From: Flavobacteriales bacterium
GTDB taxonomy: Bacteria; Bacteroidota; Bacteroidia; Flavobacteriales; Flavobacteriaceae
Reading direction: 5' to 3'
DNA: 64,000 nucleotides
Assembly: GCA_017303755.1 (NCBI GenBank)
Contig: JAFLBS010000010.1
Span: 59,795 to 123,794 of the forward strand
Positions 8,518 to 18,630 of this stretch are shown in pieces. Position numbers and translations under genes: made by a program. Position 1 is the first letter of the stretch; each line of letters opens with the position of its first letter. Under the pieces are notes generated by a model. It was not told the DNA's origin, did no database searches, and was given only the letters and a program-made list of their open reading frames with translations.

Positions 8518-9753
8518 TTACACTATGTTTTGACCTTTTTTTAGTTCAATTACGGTAATTTCAGGCATAATTCCAACTCTTCCTGGATACGCATGAAAAC
8601 CAAAACCGCGATTTACATAAATATAGCGACCCACATTTTCATATAATCCAGCCCATTGTTTATACACATATTCAACTGGACTCCATTTGAAAACACCTGG
8701 GATTTCTATTCCAAATTGGAAGCCGTGAGTATGTCCTGATAAAGTCAAATGATAATGATCTGGGTGATTCTTTACTTCCATTTCCCAATGACTCGGATCG
8801 TGGCTCATTAGTATTTTAAAGTCTTCTTTACTTAGTCCTTCTGAAGCCTTTTTCAAATCGCCTACTTTTTTGAATTTTACGCCCCAATTTTCTACTCCAA
8901 CGATGGCGATTTCATCTTTTCCTCTTTTGATTTTGATGTTTTCGTTCAACAACAATTTAAAATCAATTTGTTGGTGTAAATCTTTTATGGCTTCAAAGTT
9001 TTCTTCTTTATCTTTTTCAGACGACCAATCAACATATTCACCATAATCATGATTGCCTAATATTGAGTACTTCCCAAATTCATGTTTCTGAATTTTATTA
9101 AACGTTTCCAACCATGGATGCATTTCTTTGGCATGAGTATTCACAATATCGCCTGTGAACAATAACAAATCAGAATTTTGTTGGTTAATTAAATCAATAG
9201 CATAACTGATTTTCTCGGGGTTATCAAAACTTCCACTGTGCACATCCGAAATTTGAGTGATTGTAAATCCATCAAAATCATCAGGTAAATCAGGAAAAAA
9301 CAGTGTTTGTTTGATGACTTTAAAATTGTATTTCCCAACGGTCATTCCGTAAATTAACGACAGAAACGGAATAGCAGCGATTCCGAGTGCAACTCTGCTC
9401 ACAAATTGTCTTCTTTCGGGCAAAAAAGCAGCTTGCTTGTCGTAATCGGCAATGTAATTTTTGGTTCCGACTAATATTCGAAGTACGTCTTCCACCAACA
9501 TGAAAAAAGTAATTAACAGTTTCGGAAGTAAAACCAGAAGCAAAACTCCAATAGTCAACATAAACATAGGTGTTTGGCCTACAGTTCTATCAAATTTTGA
9601 AAACTGATAAAAGATAAAAACCACGGCTGAAACCGACACTAAAATGTATGCAATTTGTATCCATTTGACTTTGGTTACCGTTTTAACTGCTTGAAAAGCA
9701 TAGAGTTCAATAACAGCTATTATAATGAAAAGAATGATCCAACGAGGTGACAT
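8518..9753 (-). CDS. Membrane-anchored metallophosphoesterase
   Basis: 411 residues. The N-terminal part has about four membrane segments (roughly 5-25, 32-52, 62-90, 120-140); the rest is a calcineurin-type phosphoesterase of the YkuE/YaeI kind. Metal-site motifs in order: TQISDVHSGS, LLFTGDIVNTHA, YSILGNHDYGEY, ILMSHDPSHW and LSGHTHGFQFG. Relatives such as B. subtilis YkuE and E. coli LpxH-like YaeI act on membrane lipids (LpxH-type or UDP-diacylglucosamine hydrolysis), so a phospholipid or lipid A intermediate substrate is possible but unproven. Single gene with its own -7 box at 9773-9780, divergent from the kinase at 9836. Confidence 0.85.
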   Translation of the reverse strand: MSPRWIILFIIIAVIELYAFQAVKTVTKVKWIQIAYILVSVSAVVFIFYQFSKFDRTVGQTPMFMLTIGVLLLVLLPKLLITFFMLVEDVLRILVGTKNYIADYDKQAAFLPERRQFVSRVALGIAAIPFLSLIYGMTVGKYNFKVIKQTLFFPDLPDDFDGFTITQISDVHSGSFDNPEKISYAIDLINQQNSDLLLFTGDIVNTHAKEMHPWLETFNKIQKHEFGKYSILGNHDYGEYVDWSSEKDKEENFEAIKDLHQQIDFKLLLNENIKIKRGKDEIAIVGVENWGVKFKKVGDLKKASEGLSKEDFKILMSHDPSHWEMEVKNHPDHYHLTLSGHTHGFQFGIEIPGVFKWSPVEYVYKQWAGLYENVGRYIYVNRGFGFHAYPGRVGIMPEITVIELKKGQNIV

Positions 9754-9772
9754 AGTGTGTTTTAATTATACG

Positions 9773-9780
9773 CAAAAGTA
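9773..9780 (-). promoter_or_regulatory. -7 promoter element of metallophosphoesterase gene
   Basis: TACTTTTG on the minus strand, an exact TAnnTTTG match 19 bases before the ATG. Confidence 0.5.
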
Positions 9781-9835
9781 CATCACGGTATATATTTTTT
9801 TGTAGTTTTAAGGAATATTTTAACATATTTAAAAC

Positions 9836-11566
9836 ATGAAAAAAATAATACTCCAATTATTGTTTTCAATTTTATTGATTACTACAGGATTTTCTCAGCA
9901 GAAAAAGACAAATTCAATTGATGATCAAATATTCAAACAGCTTGAAATAGCTGAAGAACACATAGGTAATGATAGTGATAGCGCTTTGATTTATATAAAA
10001 AAAGCCAAAACACTAGCTCTAAAGAGTAAAACACCAATGACTTCGATTCGAACATTGGAAACGGAAGGAAACTACTACGGATTTGTAAAAAGTAATTACG
10101 ACAAAGCGACTGAACTTTTTTTGGAAGCTATCCGACAATGTGAAATTAACAAACTAAACTATTCGAAAGACATCTACCATTCGTTAGGTGTATTATTCCA
10201 TGTAACCGATAATTATGAAAAGGCAAAAGTGTATTATGACAAAGTGTATGAATTAGCAACAAAAGAAAAAGATACTACTTTAATAGTCAGAAGTTTGGTC
10301 AATTTAGGCTCGATTAATTCATCGCAAAAAAATTATGCCAAAGCAGAGAAATTATTTAAAGAAAGTTTACAATTCCCGAGTTCAAACCCTATTAAAAGGG
10401 CGACTTATGCCAATTTGGGAAACTTGAAAATTCGAGAAAAAAAATTCAAGGAAGCTTTAGTTTTTATTAATGAAGCTGTGAAAATAGACCCAAATGCTTT
10501 TGTTAACGACCCAATTGATGTATCCTTTCTGTTGGATGCCAAAAAAGAAGCCAAAGATTTTTCGGGTTTGGATACTTTAATGCCCAAATGTGTGGCATTG
10601 AGCAAAACCAAAATGGATTTAAGAGATAAAACCATCTTATTAAAATCGGTTGGTGACATTTACAAAGCCATAGGTGATTATAAAAATGCCACTATTTTTA
10701 AAGACGAATACATTCAGGCCTACGACAGTTTGAAAGTACTACAGCGTGATGAAGTAGTATATGAAATGGAAACTAAATTTCAAACACAAAAGAAAGAAGA
10801 AGAAATTACCAAACAACAAAAAGAGAAAAACAAACTGCGCCTATTTTTTATCATTGCGTGCTTCACCATTGCATTATTGAGCTTTTTAGTTTATCAATTT
10901 TTCAAACAACGAAACAGGTTAAAAAAACAAACTCAGCTTCTCGAAACAGCTGTTGATGAAAAAAACATTCTACTCAAAGAAACCCATCATCGAGTGAAAA
11001 ACAGCTTCCAAATTGTATCTAGCTTACTCTATTTGCAATCGGAAAACATGAAAGACAAAGAAGCTGCACTGGCTGTAAAAGAAGCGCAAAATCGTGTCAA
11101 ATCGATGGTGTTGATTCATCAAAAATTGTACAGTAAAGACCAATTAATCGGAATTGAAACCAAAGAATACATCGAAGATTTGGTCAACGACATCATCGAA
11201 AATCAAACGGATACGATTCCGAATTTGTCCACCAACGTTACTGTTGAAAGCGCTGTTTTTTCTATCGATTCGATTACGCCTTTGGGATTAATCATCAACG
11301 AATTGATTACCAATTGCATCAAACACGCGTTTCCTTCTACTGTAGAAAAACCAAAAATTGAATTGGAATTTAAAAAACAAGGCGAAATTTACATTTTGAA
11401 AGTAAGTGATAACGGAATCGGATTCACCAATGAAATCAGCGAAAACTCATTCGGAATCAAACTCATCAACGCGTTAGCCAAAAAATTAAAAGGGAAAATT
11501 TCATTCGAAAATAACAACGGAACTCATTTTGTGATGGAAATTCTTAAATTTGAACAAATGAATTAA
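9836..11566 (+). CDS. TPR sensor histidine kinase, HisKA_2 type
   Basis: 576 residues. A signal peptide (1-20, ending GFSQ) is followed by an extracytoplasmic TPR-like region (about 30-310), a coiled coil, one membrane segment (about 335-356) and a HisKA_2/HATPase kinase. ETHHRVKNSFQIVSSLL carries the phospho-acceptor His385; the N box is NELITNCIKHAFP and the G box SDNGIGF. The regulator at 11571 starts 4 bases after the stop, so the two form a phosphorelay pair. The same architecture recurs at 13021-14961, facing this unit. The signal is unknown. Confidence 0.87.
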   Translation: MKKIILQLLFSILLITTGFSQQKKTNSIDDQIFKQLEIAEEHIGNDSDSALIYIKKAKTLALKSKTPMTSIRTLETEGNYYGFVKSNYDKATELFLEAIRQCEINKLNYSKDIYHSLGVLFHVTDNYEKAKVYYDKVYELATKEKDTTLIVRSLVNLGSINSSQKNYAKAEKLFKESLQFPSSNPIKRATYANLGNLKIREKKFKEALVFINEAVKIDPNAFVNDPIDVSFLLDAKKEAKDFSGLDTLMPKCVALSKTKMDLRDKTILLKSVGDIYKAIGDYKNATIFKDEYIQAYDSLKVLQRDEVVYEMETKFQTQKKEEEITKQQKEKNKLRLFFIIACFTIALLSFLVYQFFKQRNRLKKQTQLLETAVDEKNILLKETHHRVKNSFQIVSSLLYLQSENMKDKEAALAVKEAQNRVKSMVLIHQKLYSKDQLIGIETKEYIEDLVNDIIENQTDTIPNLSTNVTVESAVFSIDSITPLGLIINELITNCIKHAFPSTVEKPKIELEFKKQGEIYILKVSDNGIGFTNEISENSFGIKLINALAKKLKGKISFENNNGTHFVMEILKFEQMN

Positions 11567-11570
11567 GTCA

Positions 11571-12284
11571 ATGAGCACCAAAATTTACATTATCGAAGAC
11601 GAACCTTTGATTGCCGAAACCATCAAAACCGCTTTGGAAAAAGTAGGTTACACTATTGTGGGAATGACCGATAATGGCAAAGAAGCCTTATTTGATATTG
11701 AAGAGCTACAACCCGATTTAATTTTGGTCGACATTACTTTAGAAGGCAAAATGGATGGAATTGAAATGGTAGAACACCTCAAAAAGAAATCGGATGTGCC
11801 TTTTATTTTCTTGACTTCACATTCAGACGACAACACCTTGGAACGCGTCAAACAAACCGATCCAGCCGGATTTATTGTAAAACCATTCAACGAAAAAACG
11901 TTACAATCCAACATTGAAATTGCCTTGTACAAAAACAAAGTTCAGAAACAATCCGTTTCATCTAACGAGGAAATAAACTCCTTTTTTGTAAAAAACAAAG
12001 GCGAACTCATTAAAATTGAATTGGACGACATTTTATATTTGGAAGCGTTTGACAACTATTGTAACCTTTATACATCTTCACAAAAACACCTCATTAGTCA
12101 CACGTTGAAAAGTGTGGAAGAAAAACTACCTCAACACCGATTCATACGCGTACATCGTTCGTACGTCATTAATGTTTCCAAAATTAAATCGCTACAAGAC
12201 GGTTACATTTTCATCGAGAAAAATAAAGTCCCTATGAGCGCTTCTAACAAAGACGAACTTATGAAACACATCAATTTATTGTAA
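11571..12284 (+). CDS. LytTR-family response regulator
   Basis: 237 residues: a receiver domain (1-120; EDE near residue 10, phospho-acceptor Asp54 in LVDITLEGKMDG, Lys in IVKPFNEKTL) and a LytTR DNA-binding domain (about 137-237; ILYLEAFDNYCNLY, FIRVHRSYVINVSKI). LytTR proteins bind paired 9-bp direct repeats about 21 bp apart; such pairs are found at 12287-12316 right downstream and at three other sites in this island. Partner of the kinase immediately upstream. Confidence 0.9.
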   Translation: MSTKIYIIEDEPLIAETIKTALEKVGYTIVGMTDNGKEALFDIEELQPDLILVDITLEGKMDGIEMVEHLKKKSDVPFIFLTSHSDDNTLERVKQTDPAGFIVKPFNEKTLQSNIEIALYKNKVQKQSVSSNEEINSFFVKNKGELIKIELDDILYLEAFDNYCNLYTSSQKHLISHTLKSVEEKLPQHRFIRVHRSYVINVSKIKSLQDGYIFIEKNKVPMSASNKDELMKHINLL

Positions 12285-12286
12285 AT

Positions 12287-12316
12287 TTCATTCACCCTAG
12301 AAAACACTTCATTCAC
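12287..12316 (+). promoter_or_regulatory. 21-bp-spaced direct repeat, possible LytTR site
   Basis: TTCATTCAC occurs at 12287-12295 and again, identical, at 12308-12316: 9-bp units with start-to-start spacing of 21 bp. It lies between the LytTR regulator and the LuxR-type regulator at 12410. The same arrangement is upstream of 18777, 25126 and 26317. Confidence 0.55.
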
Positions 12317-12360
12317 TAAATTTTTCGGGATATTCGCCAAAAACATTTTTTAGTAAGCTA

Positions 12361-12387
12361 TTGATTTGAATAGATTTACTAAAAAAG
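12361..12387 (+). promoter_or_regulatory. Conserved promoter core upstream of LuxR-type regulator
   Basis: Matches 18744-18770 at 23 of 27 positions and contains TAGATTTA, one base off TAnnTTTG. In both places it begins 52-53 bases after the start of the second direct-repeat unit, so repeat and core appear to be one regulatory module. Confidence 0.5.
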
Positions 12388-12409
12388 CACAACCCTAATA
12401 ACGACATTT

Positions 12410-13024
12410 ATGCCAAACATTCAAGTGATTATAGTGGAAGATGATCCGATTATTGCGGAAGATATCAAAGAAATGTTGTCTAACATCAATTATTCAATTA
12501 TTGGTATTGCGTATACTAAAAATGCAGCATTGGACTTAATTAAAACTAAAAATGCCGATTTGGTTTTGCTTGATATAAATTTAAATGGACATTTCGAAGG
12601 GCTTGAAATTGCCACTTTCATCAATGAAACAAAAAAAATCCCGTTTGTGTATCTGACTTCGTATTCGAGTCAAGAAATAATTGACAAAGCAAAAACGACT
12701 TTGCCTATGGGATACATTGTAAAACCGTTTAACGAAAGAGAACTGTATTCGACTATTGAAATTGCTTTGTATAATTTTTCACGATTTCAAATTTCAATTG
12801 AATGGAACAAAGAAAACTTTAATAAATTAGTAGAAAATCAAATCACACAAAAAGAATTTGAGATTCTAATCGGAATTTACGAAGGCAAAAACAATCTGCA
12901 ATTGGCGGAAAGTAATTTCATAAGTGTGCACACCGTAAAAACGCACATAAAAAATATTTTTGAAAAATTAAACACACATACCCGTTCAGAAACCATCGCT
13001 TTATTGAACAAAATTTTCCATTAA
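12410..13024 (+). CDS. Response regulator with LuxR-type HTH
   Basis: 204 residues: a receiver domain (1-125; EDD near residue 10, phospho-acceptor Asp55 in LLDINLNGHFEG, Lys in IVKPFNEREL) and a GerE/LuxR-type helix-turn-helix (about 140-204; SVHTVKTHIKNIFEKLNTHT). The receiver resembles that of the LytTR regulator upstream (both have the form DIxLxGxxxG and KPFNE), which suggests they share kinases. Likely partners are the HisKA_2 kinases at 9836 or 13021. Its last 4 bases overlap the convergent kinase gene at 13021. Confidence 0.87.
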   Translation: MPNIQVIIVEDDPIIAEDIKEMLSNINYSIIGIAYTKNAALDLIKTKNADLVLLDINLNGHFEGLEIATFINETKKIPFVYLTSYSSQEIIDKAKTTLPMGYIVKPFNERELYSTIEIALYNFSRFQISIEWNKENFNKLVENQITQKEFEILIGIYEGKNNLQLAESNFISVHTVKTHIKNIFEKLNTHTRSETIALLNKIFH

Positions 13025-14961
13025 TTTGTATCTGTTAGTATCGGAATTATAATTTCTACCGAAGTACCATTCTCACAATTTGTTTTAAACGTGGCGTTTA
13101 ATTTTTGAACAAACGATTGAATCAATCGTGTTCCAAACGTTATTTCTTTGTTGTCTTCGGTAACATCAACACAATATCCTTTGCCGTTGTCGGTCACCAA
13201 CAACACATGCTGATTGGTCTTTTTTGTTAAGTTGATTCCAATCTCTAACTTTTCAGTAGTCGCTTCAAGCACCGCATGTTTGAGCGAATTCGTAACTAAT
13301 TCATTTACAATAAAACCAATAGGAATAAGCGATTCTATATCCAACAGAATATTTTTAGCCTGAATATCTAATTGAATTTGCGACGTGTTTTTGGTGTAGG
13401 AATTGATGATGCTTTCGGTTAAGTTTTCAAAATAATCCTGCACATTAACCAGATTCAAATTTTCGCCCGCATACAGATGCTTGTGCAAAATAGCAATCGA
13501 CTCTACTCTATTTCTTCCGTTTTGAAGTGCCTCGAATGCTTTTGTATCTTCTACATATTTCGACTGTAAATTGAGTAAACTCGAAATCATTTGCAGATTA
13601 TTCTTTACTCGATGGTGCGTTTCTTGAACTAATAATTCTCGGTCTTTTAGTGCATTCTCAATCTGTATATTTTTAGATTTTACTTTTTTGTACAATGCAT
13701 TTACTACATATAAAATGATTAAAATAACACCTAAGCTAATCACGATAAAAATCAAAATGCTTTTGGAATAGTTAAGTTTTTGTTTGGAAATCTCTTTCTC
13801 TTTATTCAAAAGCTGAATTTCATTGTCTTTTTTTTGTTGATTGTATTGCGCTTCTTTTTCAGCAATAATTTCAAGTGATTTTTCAGAATAAATAGAATCG
13901 TTTACTACTTTATATTTTTTAAAGTTTGTAAGACTGGCTTTATAATCACCCAAATTTTCATACGCCTTTGCCAATAATTCATAAGCCCATTGCTGTTGAT
14001 TTAAGGATTCATGCTCTTTAAAATTAAACACCTCTTCTAAATGCTTGATTGCTTCTTGGTTTCTATTGAGTTTGATTAAAATTTCACCCATATTCAATTT
14101 AGACTCGCACAAATTATAAGTACTACTCAATTTTTCTCGTATTTGAAGTGCTTTCAAATGTTCTTGGTACGCGTCTTGAAGTCGTCCTTGCTTTTGTCTA
14201 AGCAAACCCAAAAAATCGTGATGAAAACCCAATTCTCTCAAGGTCGGAAATACTTTCAAATGCTTTTTTTGCTCCATCAAATAGTATTCGGCTTTTTTAA
14301 AATCATTCAATTCGGTATAAATAAAACCCAAATTGGCCGTTGCACTAGCAATACCAGCGCTATCATTTAAAACTTTAAACTGTTCCAATGCTTTGAGATA
14401 GCTTTTTTTACCGTTTTCAATTTGATCGATGTTCAAATAAAATCCTGCTAATGAGTTTAAGACAGACGCCTTTTGCTCAGTAGTTCCTATTTTATCATAT
14501 ATTCTTGAAGCCTCAATAAGATAGTTTTGCGCCGCTACATTGTTGCCCATAAACATATTGATACTTCCCATAAATTGAGCACTTTTGGCAGTAGTTATCG
14601 AATCTTTATTTTTAATAGAAGCGGTATGAATTTGATTGTAATACGTCAATGCTGTTTTATAATCGCCTTGCCATCGATGACTGGCTCCAAAAATAAATTG
14701 ATTACGAATAACTTCTTGGTAACTATTTGTATTGATGTAATTACGTTTCAAATCATTGGCAATTTTTTCTGCCTTAGGTGGATCTCTTTGAACTAAATAT
14801 TCTCCCAATAGAAATAAAGATTCTTTCTTAACTGCTTTCGATTTGGTTTTGCCAATAACTGTTTGCAAACTGTCTTGATAGGAATCAATCGGCGCATCTT
14901 GTGCACTACTGTAAAGAGCACAAAAAAGAAGAAACAACAAGAAAAGGTTTTTTTGATTCAT
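13021..14961 (-). CDS. TPR sensor histidine kinase, HisKA_2 type
   Basis: 646 residues from the ATG at 14961. Signal peptide MNQKNLFLLFLLFCALYSSA, then about six TPR repeats (roughly 60-360), a coiled coil, one membrane segment (about 405-427), HisKA_2 with QETHHRVKNNLQMISSLLN (His450) and a HATPase with NELVTNSLKHA and TDNGKGY. The frame runs upstream to 15030, but a TACTTTTG promoter box at 14993-15000 lies inside that extension and the signal peptide starts at 14961, so the short form is right. Convergent with the LuxR-type regulator, which it may phosphorylate. Confidence 0.88.
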   Translation of the reverse strand: MNQKNLFLLFLLFCALYSSAQDAPIDSYQDSLQTVIGKTKSKAVKKESLFLLGEYLVQRDPPKAEKIANDLKRNYINTNSYQEVIRNQFIFGASHRWQGDYKTALTYYNQIHTASIKNKDSITTAKSAQFMGSINMFMGNNVAAQNYLIEASRIYDKIGTTEQKASVLNSLAGFYLNIDQIENGKKSYLKALEQFKVLNDSAGIASATANLGFIYTELNDFKKAEYYLMEQKKHLKVFPTLRELGFHHDFLGLLRQKQGRLQDAYQEHLKALQIREKLSSTYNLCESKLNMGEILIKLNRNQEAIKHLEEVFNFKEHESLNQQQWAYELLAKAYENLGDYKASLTNFKKYKVVNDSIYSEKSLEIIAEKEAQYNQQKKDNEIQLLNKEKEISKQKLNYSKSILIFIVISLGVILIILYVVNALYKKVKSKNIQIENALKDRELLVQETHHRVKNNLQMISSLLNLQSKYVEDTKAFEALQNGRNRVESIAILHKHLYAGENLNLVNVQDYFENLTESIINSYTKNTSQIQLDIQAKNILLDIESLIPIGFIVNELVTNSLKHAVLEATTEKLEIGINLTKKTNQHVLLVTDNGKGYCVDVTEDNKEITFGTRLIQSFVQKLNATFKTNCENGTSVEIIIPILTDTN

Positions 14962-14992
14962 TAAATCGAGGAGTTTATGTAGCTGAACTTGA

Positions 14993-15000
14993 CAAAAGTA
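14993..15000 (-). promoter_or_regulatory. -7 promoter element of TPR kinase gene
   Basis: TACTTTTG on the minus strand, an exact TAnnTTTG match 31 bases before the ATG at 14961; it argues against the longer reading frame. Confidence 0.5.
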
Positions 15001-15060
15001 TGAAAACAAATAATCATAAAAATACCTCAAAAGTATGATTTAAAAAAAAGTAGAAAAGCA

Positions 15061-15092
15061 GAATTTTACAACATCATTAGTTGTGAAAATTC
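15061..15092. promoter_or_regulatory. Inverted repeat upstream of first fibre gene
   Basis: GAATTTTACAAC (15061-15072) and GTTGTGAAAATTC (15080-15092) are inverted copies apart from a one-base bulge, with a 7-base centre, 24 bases before the start codon at 15116. Looks like an operator; no 21-bp direct repeat is present here. Confidence 0.4.
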
Positions 15093-15115
15093 ATTTGCAT
15101 TAAAATCATATTGTC

Positions 15116-18100
15116 ATGAAAACAAAATTACTCATTGTTGTTTTTTTCGTATCCTTCCAACTTTTTGCTCAAGTTGGGGTAAACACCACTACACCGAATC
15201 CTTCGTCTATGCTCGATGTTTCGGCAACAAACAAAGGAGTTCTGTTCCCGAGAGTGAGTCTATCCAACATTAATGTAACGCAATTGGATGGCGTAAACAC
15301 GGCTGCTACTGGCTTATTAATCTGGAATACCAATGCTGCTACTGTTGGAGGCAACGGTGTGGGTTATTACTATTTCAATGGAACGATTTGGGTTCCCGTG
15401 ATGCAAACAGCAAGTTCAGATCATGATTGGTATGAAGTAGGAACAACAGTTGCACCTAATGCCATCACAGACAATATGTTTCATAATGGGAATGTTGTGA
15501 TTGGAAAAAATACATTAGACATTAGTAATCCTAAATTAGACATTGAAAACAGTACTCCCGCCTTGACTACACTCAAAGTTACAGACCTTAGCACTGGAAC
15601 AGGTCTACATCAAGGTATTAATCTAAATATGAACTCAACTACAGCAGCAAGTGAATGGGGTATTCTTGTATCCCACAATAATGCAAATGCACCATTAAAG
15701 TATGGAATTTCCTCATGGGTTCAAAATGGTAGTGGAACCAACAGTGCTTTTCAAGGTAGAGTCACTGGAACTGGAACTAATACTGGTTCACACATTCAAA
15801 TTTTTGATAGCGGTTCACCTAGTTCTGCGCTACAAACTGGTTATTCTTCACTTTTTCAACAACCTACAAGTCAAAGAACCTATGGAGCTATCAACACATT
15901 CAGCTCAAACAATTTAAGCATCGATACAGGCAACAAATATGGTTTTTACAATCAATTTGGAGATACTATTGGTGGGACTATTTATGGTTTGTATAATAAC
16001 TTTGACTTAGTTAACAGCAGCACTTATGATAAATACGGTTCCTATACTTTTATTCCTTCACTATCGGGAGGAACTCACTATGGACTATACTCTAATGTTA
16101 CCAAAGCGGGTAGCTATGCCGGTTACTTTTTAGGTAATGTCTCTATCGGAACGACTACTACTAATAATTATATTCTTCCTAGTGCAAGAGGAACAAATGG
16201 TCAAATCATGCAAACGGATGGTACAGGAAATGTAACTTGGGTAAATCAATCAGCAGTAGACAATCAACAAATCGATGTTTTAACGTTGACTGGGGACACT
16301 TTAAATATTTCACTTCAAGACGATGGTGTAGCTACTCAAACGCTAAACTTAGCAGCAATTGATAATCAAGCAACGGACGTTTTTAGTTTGACAGGAACTA
16401 CCTTAAATTTATCCTTACAGAACGATGGAGTGCCTACTCAAACCGTCAATTTAGCTTCATTGGTGGGAACTGATGATCAAAATTTAGTTACACCAACTTT
16501 AGTAGGAACAACATTGAATTTAAACATAGAAAACGGAACAGGAACTTCTATTGATTTAGCTCCGCTTCAAGACGGAACAGGAACTGACGACCAAAACATT
16601 CAAAATTTAGCGTTAAATGCTACTACAAATGTTTTAACCGTTGGCATTGAAAACGGAACTTCACAAACTGTGAATCTCACCCCATTGAAAGAGTGGACAG
16701 ATGTCGGCGCTAGCATCCATCCTGCTGATGGAATTACCGAAGAAGTAACTATAGGAACATTAACAGCTGGAACGGGTAAATTGACGATTGATGCTAATGA
16801 AATGGCTAGCGGTATTGATATTGAAAAATCAGGGAATTTTGCTGTTCCCCATTTTGCGATAGATAATTATGTTAGCAACCAAGGTGGTGGAGGAAGTTAT
16901 GGAATAAGAAATATTCTGGAAGGCACCACTGGATCAAATATGAGATATGCCGTTTACAACGAAATAAATGGGGTCTCATCTCCATCAGATATTTCACATT
17001 ATGGTATTTTTAACAACATTACCTCAACAGGAACAGGCTCTAGATATGGTTCGTACAATAGCGTCAGCGGTGCAGGTACGGGCAACAAATTCGGAACCTA
17101 TAATATTATCCCAACAACTTCAGCAGGAAATCTTTATGGCATTTATTCCGAAGCTTTAAGAACAACAGGCAATGTTTGGGCAGGTTATTTTTTAGGAAAT
17201 GTTGCAATAGGCACTACTCCTGCAAATACGTATAATCTTCCTCCATCACGAGGAACAAATACTCAAATTATGCAAACCGATGGAACTGGAAATGTGTCAT
17301 GGGTAAATCCAACTGCCGTATTTACAGATACCGACGACCAAAACATCCAAAACTTAGCTTTTAATACAACAACCAATATTCTAACAGTGGGAATTGAAAA
17401 CGGAACTTCACAAACCGTTGATTTATCGGTATTGGATACGGGTGGTGATGTTACTGGGGTAACCGCTGGAGCAGGATTAACTGGCGGAGGAATTACTGGT
17501 GCTTTAACGCTAACTGCTGCAGCCAATAATGGTTTAAATGTTGACGCCATTGCAGATGCAATTCAGTTGGGCGGACCACTAACCGAAAATACCACTATTA
17601 CCAATGGTGCTTTCAACATGATTTTTGATGTAAACAATACGGGAACCTTCAAAGTACAAGACGCTGGTATAGACAAATTTGAAATGAATACCTTCGGCGA
17701 TGGCGTGTTTGGTGGCGGAACGTATTGGAGAAACGGAAGCACAGCGACTACAGACGCAATTTTAGGTAGGTTTATTCCAAATGCTGGATCGGGATTGTTT
17801 GAAGTACATGCAAATGGCATCATGAATCACACCATCAACGGAAACGGAAACACACGTTTTAACAATCAAGGATTAAATCTTGATTTTGCTATTGAAAGCG
17901 ACACTAGAGCTGATATGTTTTATGTAGATGCTAGTGAAAATTTGGTTCGGATAGCCAATACATTAGGTGGAACACCTCAAGACGGCACTGTAAAATTAGT
18001 CAACGCATTGAATGTAACTGTTGATTACATTGCAAAATTTAGTGATGGTGGAAGCGGTTCTACCATCGGAATTGGTTCTGCCGAATTCATGACAGACGGC

Positions 18101-18607
18101 GGAAACCAAATCATCATGATGGATTCAAACTTAACGCCTTTCAATGATAATGATGACGCACTCGGAAGTAGTGATTACCGTTGGACTGCTGTTTGGGCTG
18201 TTGATGGCACAATCAATACCAGTGATGTATCTCTCAAAAAAAATATCAAACCACTCAACTATGGTTTAAAAGACCTTATGGATATTGAAACCATTACCTA
18301 TCAATGGAAGAATTCTGCCTTTGAAGACACAAAAATTGGTTTCTCAGCTCAAAATTTAAAATCCATTATCCCCGAAGTAGTGCGCGATTATGATGTGGTG
18401 GTGACCGACGAAGCCACCAATTCTAAAATCAAAGTACCCAGCAACAAACTCGGAGTATATTATTCTGATTTAATTCCAGTTACAGTTAAAGCCATTCAAG
18501 AATTGAAAGAAAAAAATGATCAGCTGGAAGAGCGCGTTAAAGAATTAGAAACACAATTGAGTAGACTTGAACTAATAGAAAAAAAGTTAAAAGAATTAGG
18601 CCAATAG
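15116..18607 (+). CDS. Secreted fibre protein with C-terminal S74 chaperone domain
   Basis: 1163 residues. Signal peptide (1-19, ending LFAQ), then the conserved N-terminal block VGVNTTTPNPSSMLDVSATN shared with the protein at 18993. Two fibre modules follow, each starting with a W-(Y/T)-(E/D)-V-G motif and ending AGYFLGNV.IGTT...RGTN.QIMQTDG.GNV.WVN, linked by TDDQN/LNL repeats. The end is a peptidase S74 intramolecular chaperone: SDVSLKKNI with Ser1036-Asp1037 at the expected self-cleavage point, and a coiled coil at about 1120-1163. S74 domains trimerise phage tail fibres and then cut themselves off; a secreted trimeric fibre is inferred. No T9SS sorting domain is seen. Confidence 0.8.
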   Translation: MKTKLLIVVFFVSFQLFAQVGVNTTTPNPSSMLDVSATNKGVLFPRVSLSNINVTQLDGVNTAATGLLIWNTNAATVGGNGVGYYYFNGTIWVPVMQTASSDHDWYEVGTTVAPNAITDNMFHNGNVVIGKNTLDISNPKLDIENSTPALTTLKVTDLSTGTGLHQGINLNMNSTTAASEWGILVSHNNANAPLKYGISSWVQNGSGTNSAFQGRVTGTGTNTGSHIQIFDSGSPSSALQTGYSSLFQQPTSQRTYGAINTFSSNNLSIDTGNKYGFYNQFGDTIGGTIYGLYNNFDLVNSSTYDKYGSYTFIPSLSGGTHYGLYSNVTKAGSYAGYFLGNVSIGTTTTNNYILPSARGTNGQIMQTDGTGNVTWVNQSAVDNQQIDVLTLTGDTLNISLQDDGVATQTLNLAAIDNQATDVFSLTGTTLNLSLQNDGVPTQTVNLASLVGTDDQNLVTPTLVGTTLNLNIENGTGTSIDLAPLQDGTGTDDQNIQNLALNATTNVLTVGIENGTSQTVNLTPLKEWTDVGASIHPADGITEEVTIGTLTAGTGKLTIDANEMASGIDIEKSGNFAVPHFAIDNYVSNQGGGGSYGIRNILEGTTGSNMRYAVYNEINGVSSPSDISHYGIFNNITSTGTGSRYGSYNSVSGAGTGNKFGTYNIIPTTSAGNLYGIYSEALRTTGNVWAGYFLGNVAIGTTPANTYNLPPSRGTNTQIMQTDGTGNVSWVNPTAVFTDTDDQNIQNLAFNTTTNILTVGIENGTSQTVDLSVLDTGGDVTGVTAGAGLTGGGITGALTLTAAANNGLNVDAIADAIQLGGPLTENTTITNGAFNMIFDVNNTGTFKVQDAGIDKFEMNTFGDGVFGGGTYWRNGSTATTDAILGRFIPNAGSGLFEVHANGIMNHTINGNGNTRFNNQGLNLDFAIESDTRADMFYVDASENLVRIANTLGGTPQDGTVKLVNALNVTVDYIAKFSDGGSGSTIGIGSAEFMTDGGNQIIMMDSNLTPFNDNDDALGSSDYRWTAVWAVDGTINTSDVSLKKNIKPLNYGLKDLMDIETITYQWKNSAFEDTKIGFSAQNLKSIIPEVVRDYDVVVTDEATNSKIKVPSNKLGVYYSDLIPVTVKAIQELKEKNDQLEERVKELETQLSRLELIEKKLKELGQ

Positions 18608-18630
18608 TAAGCAAAGTAGAAGTTGGTTTG

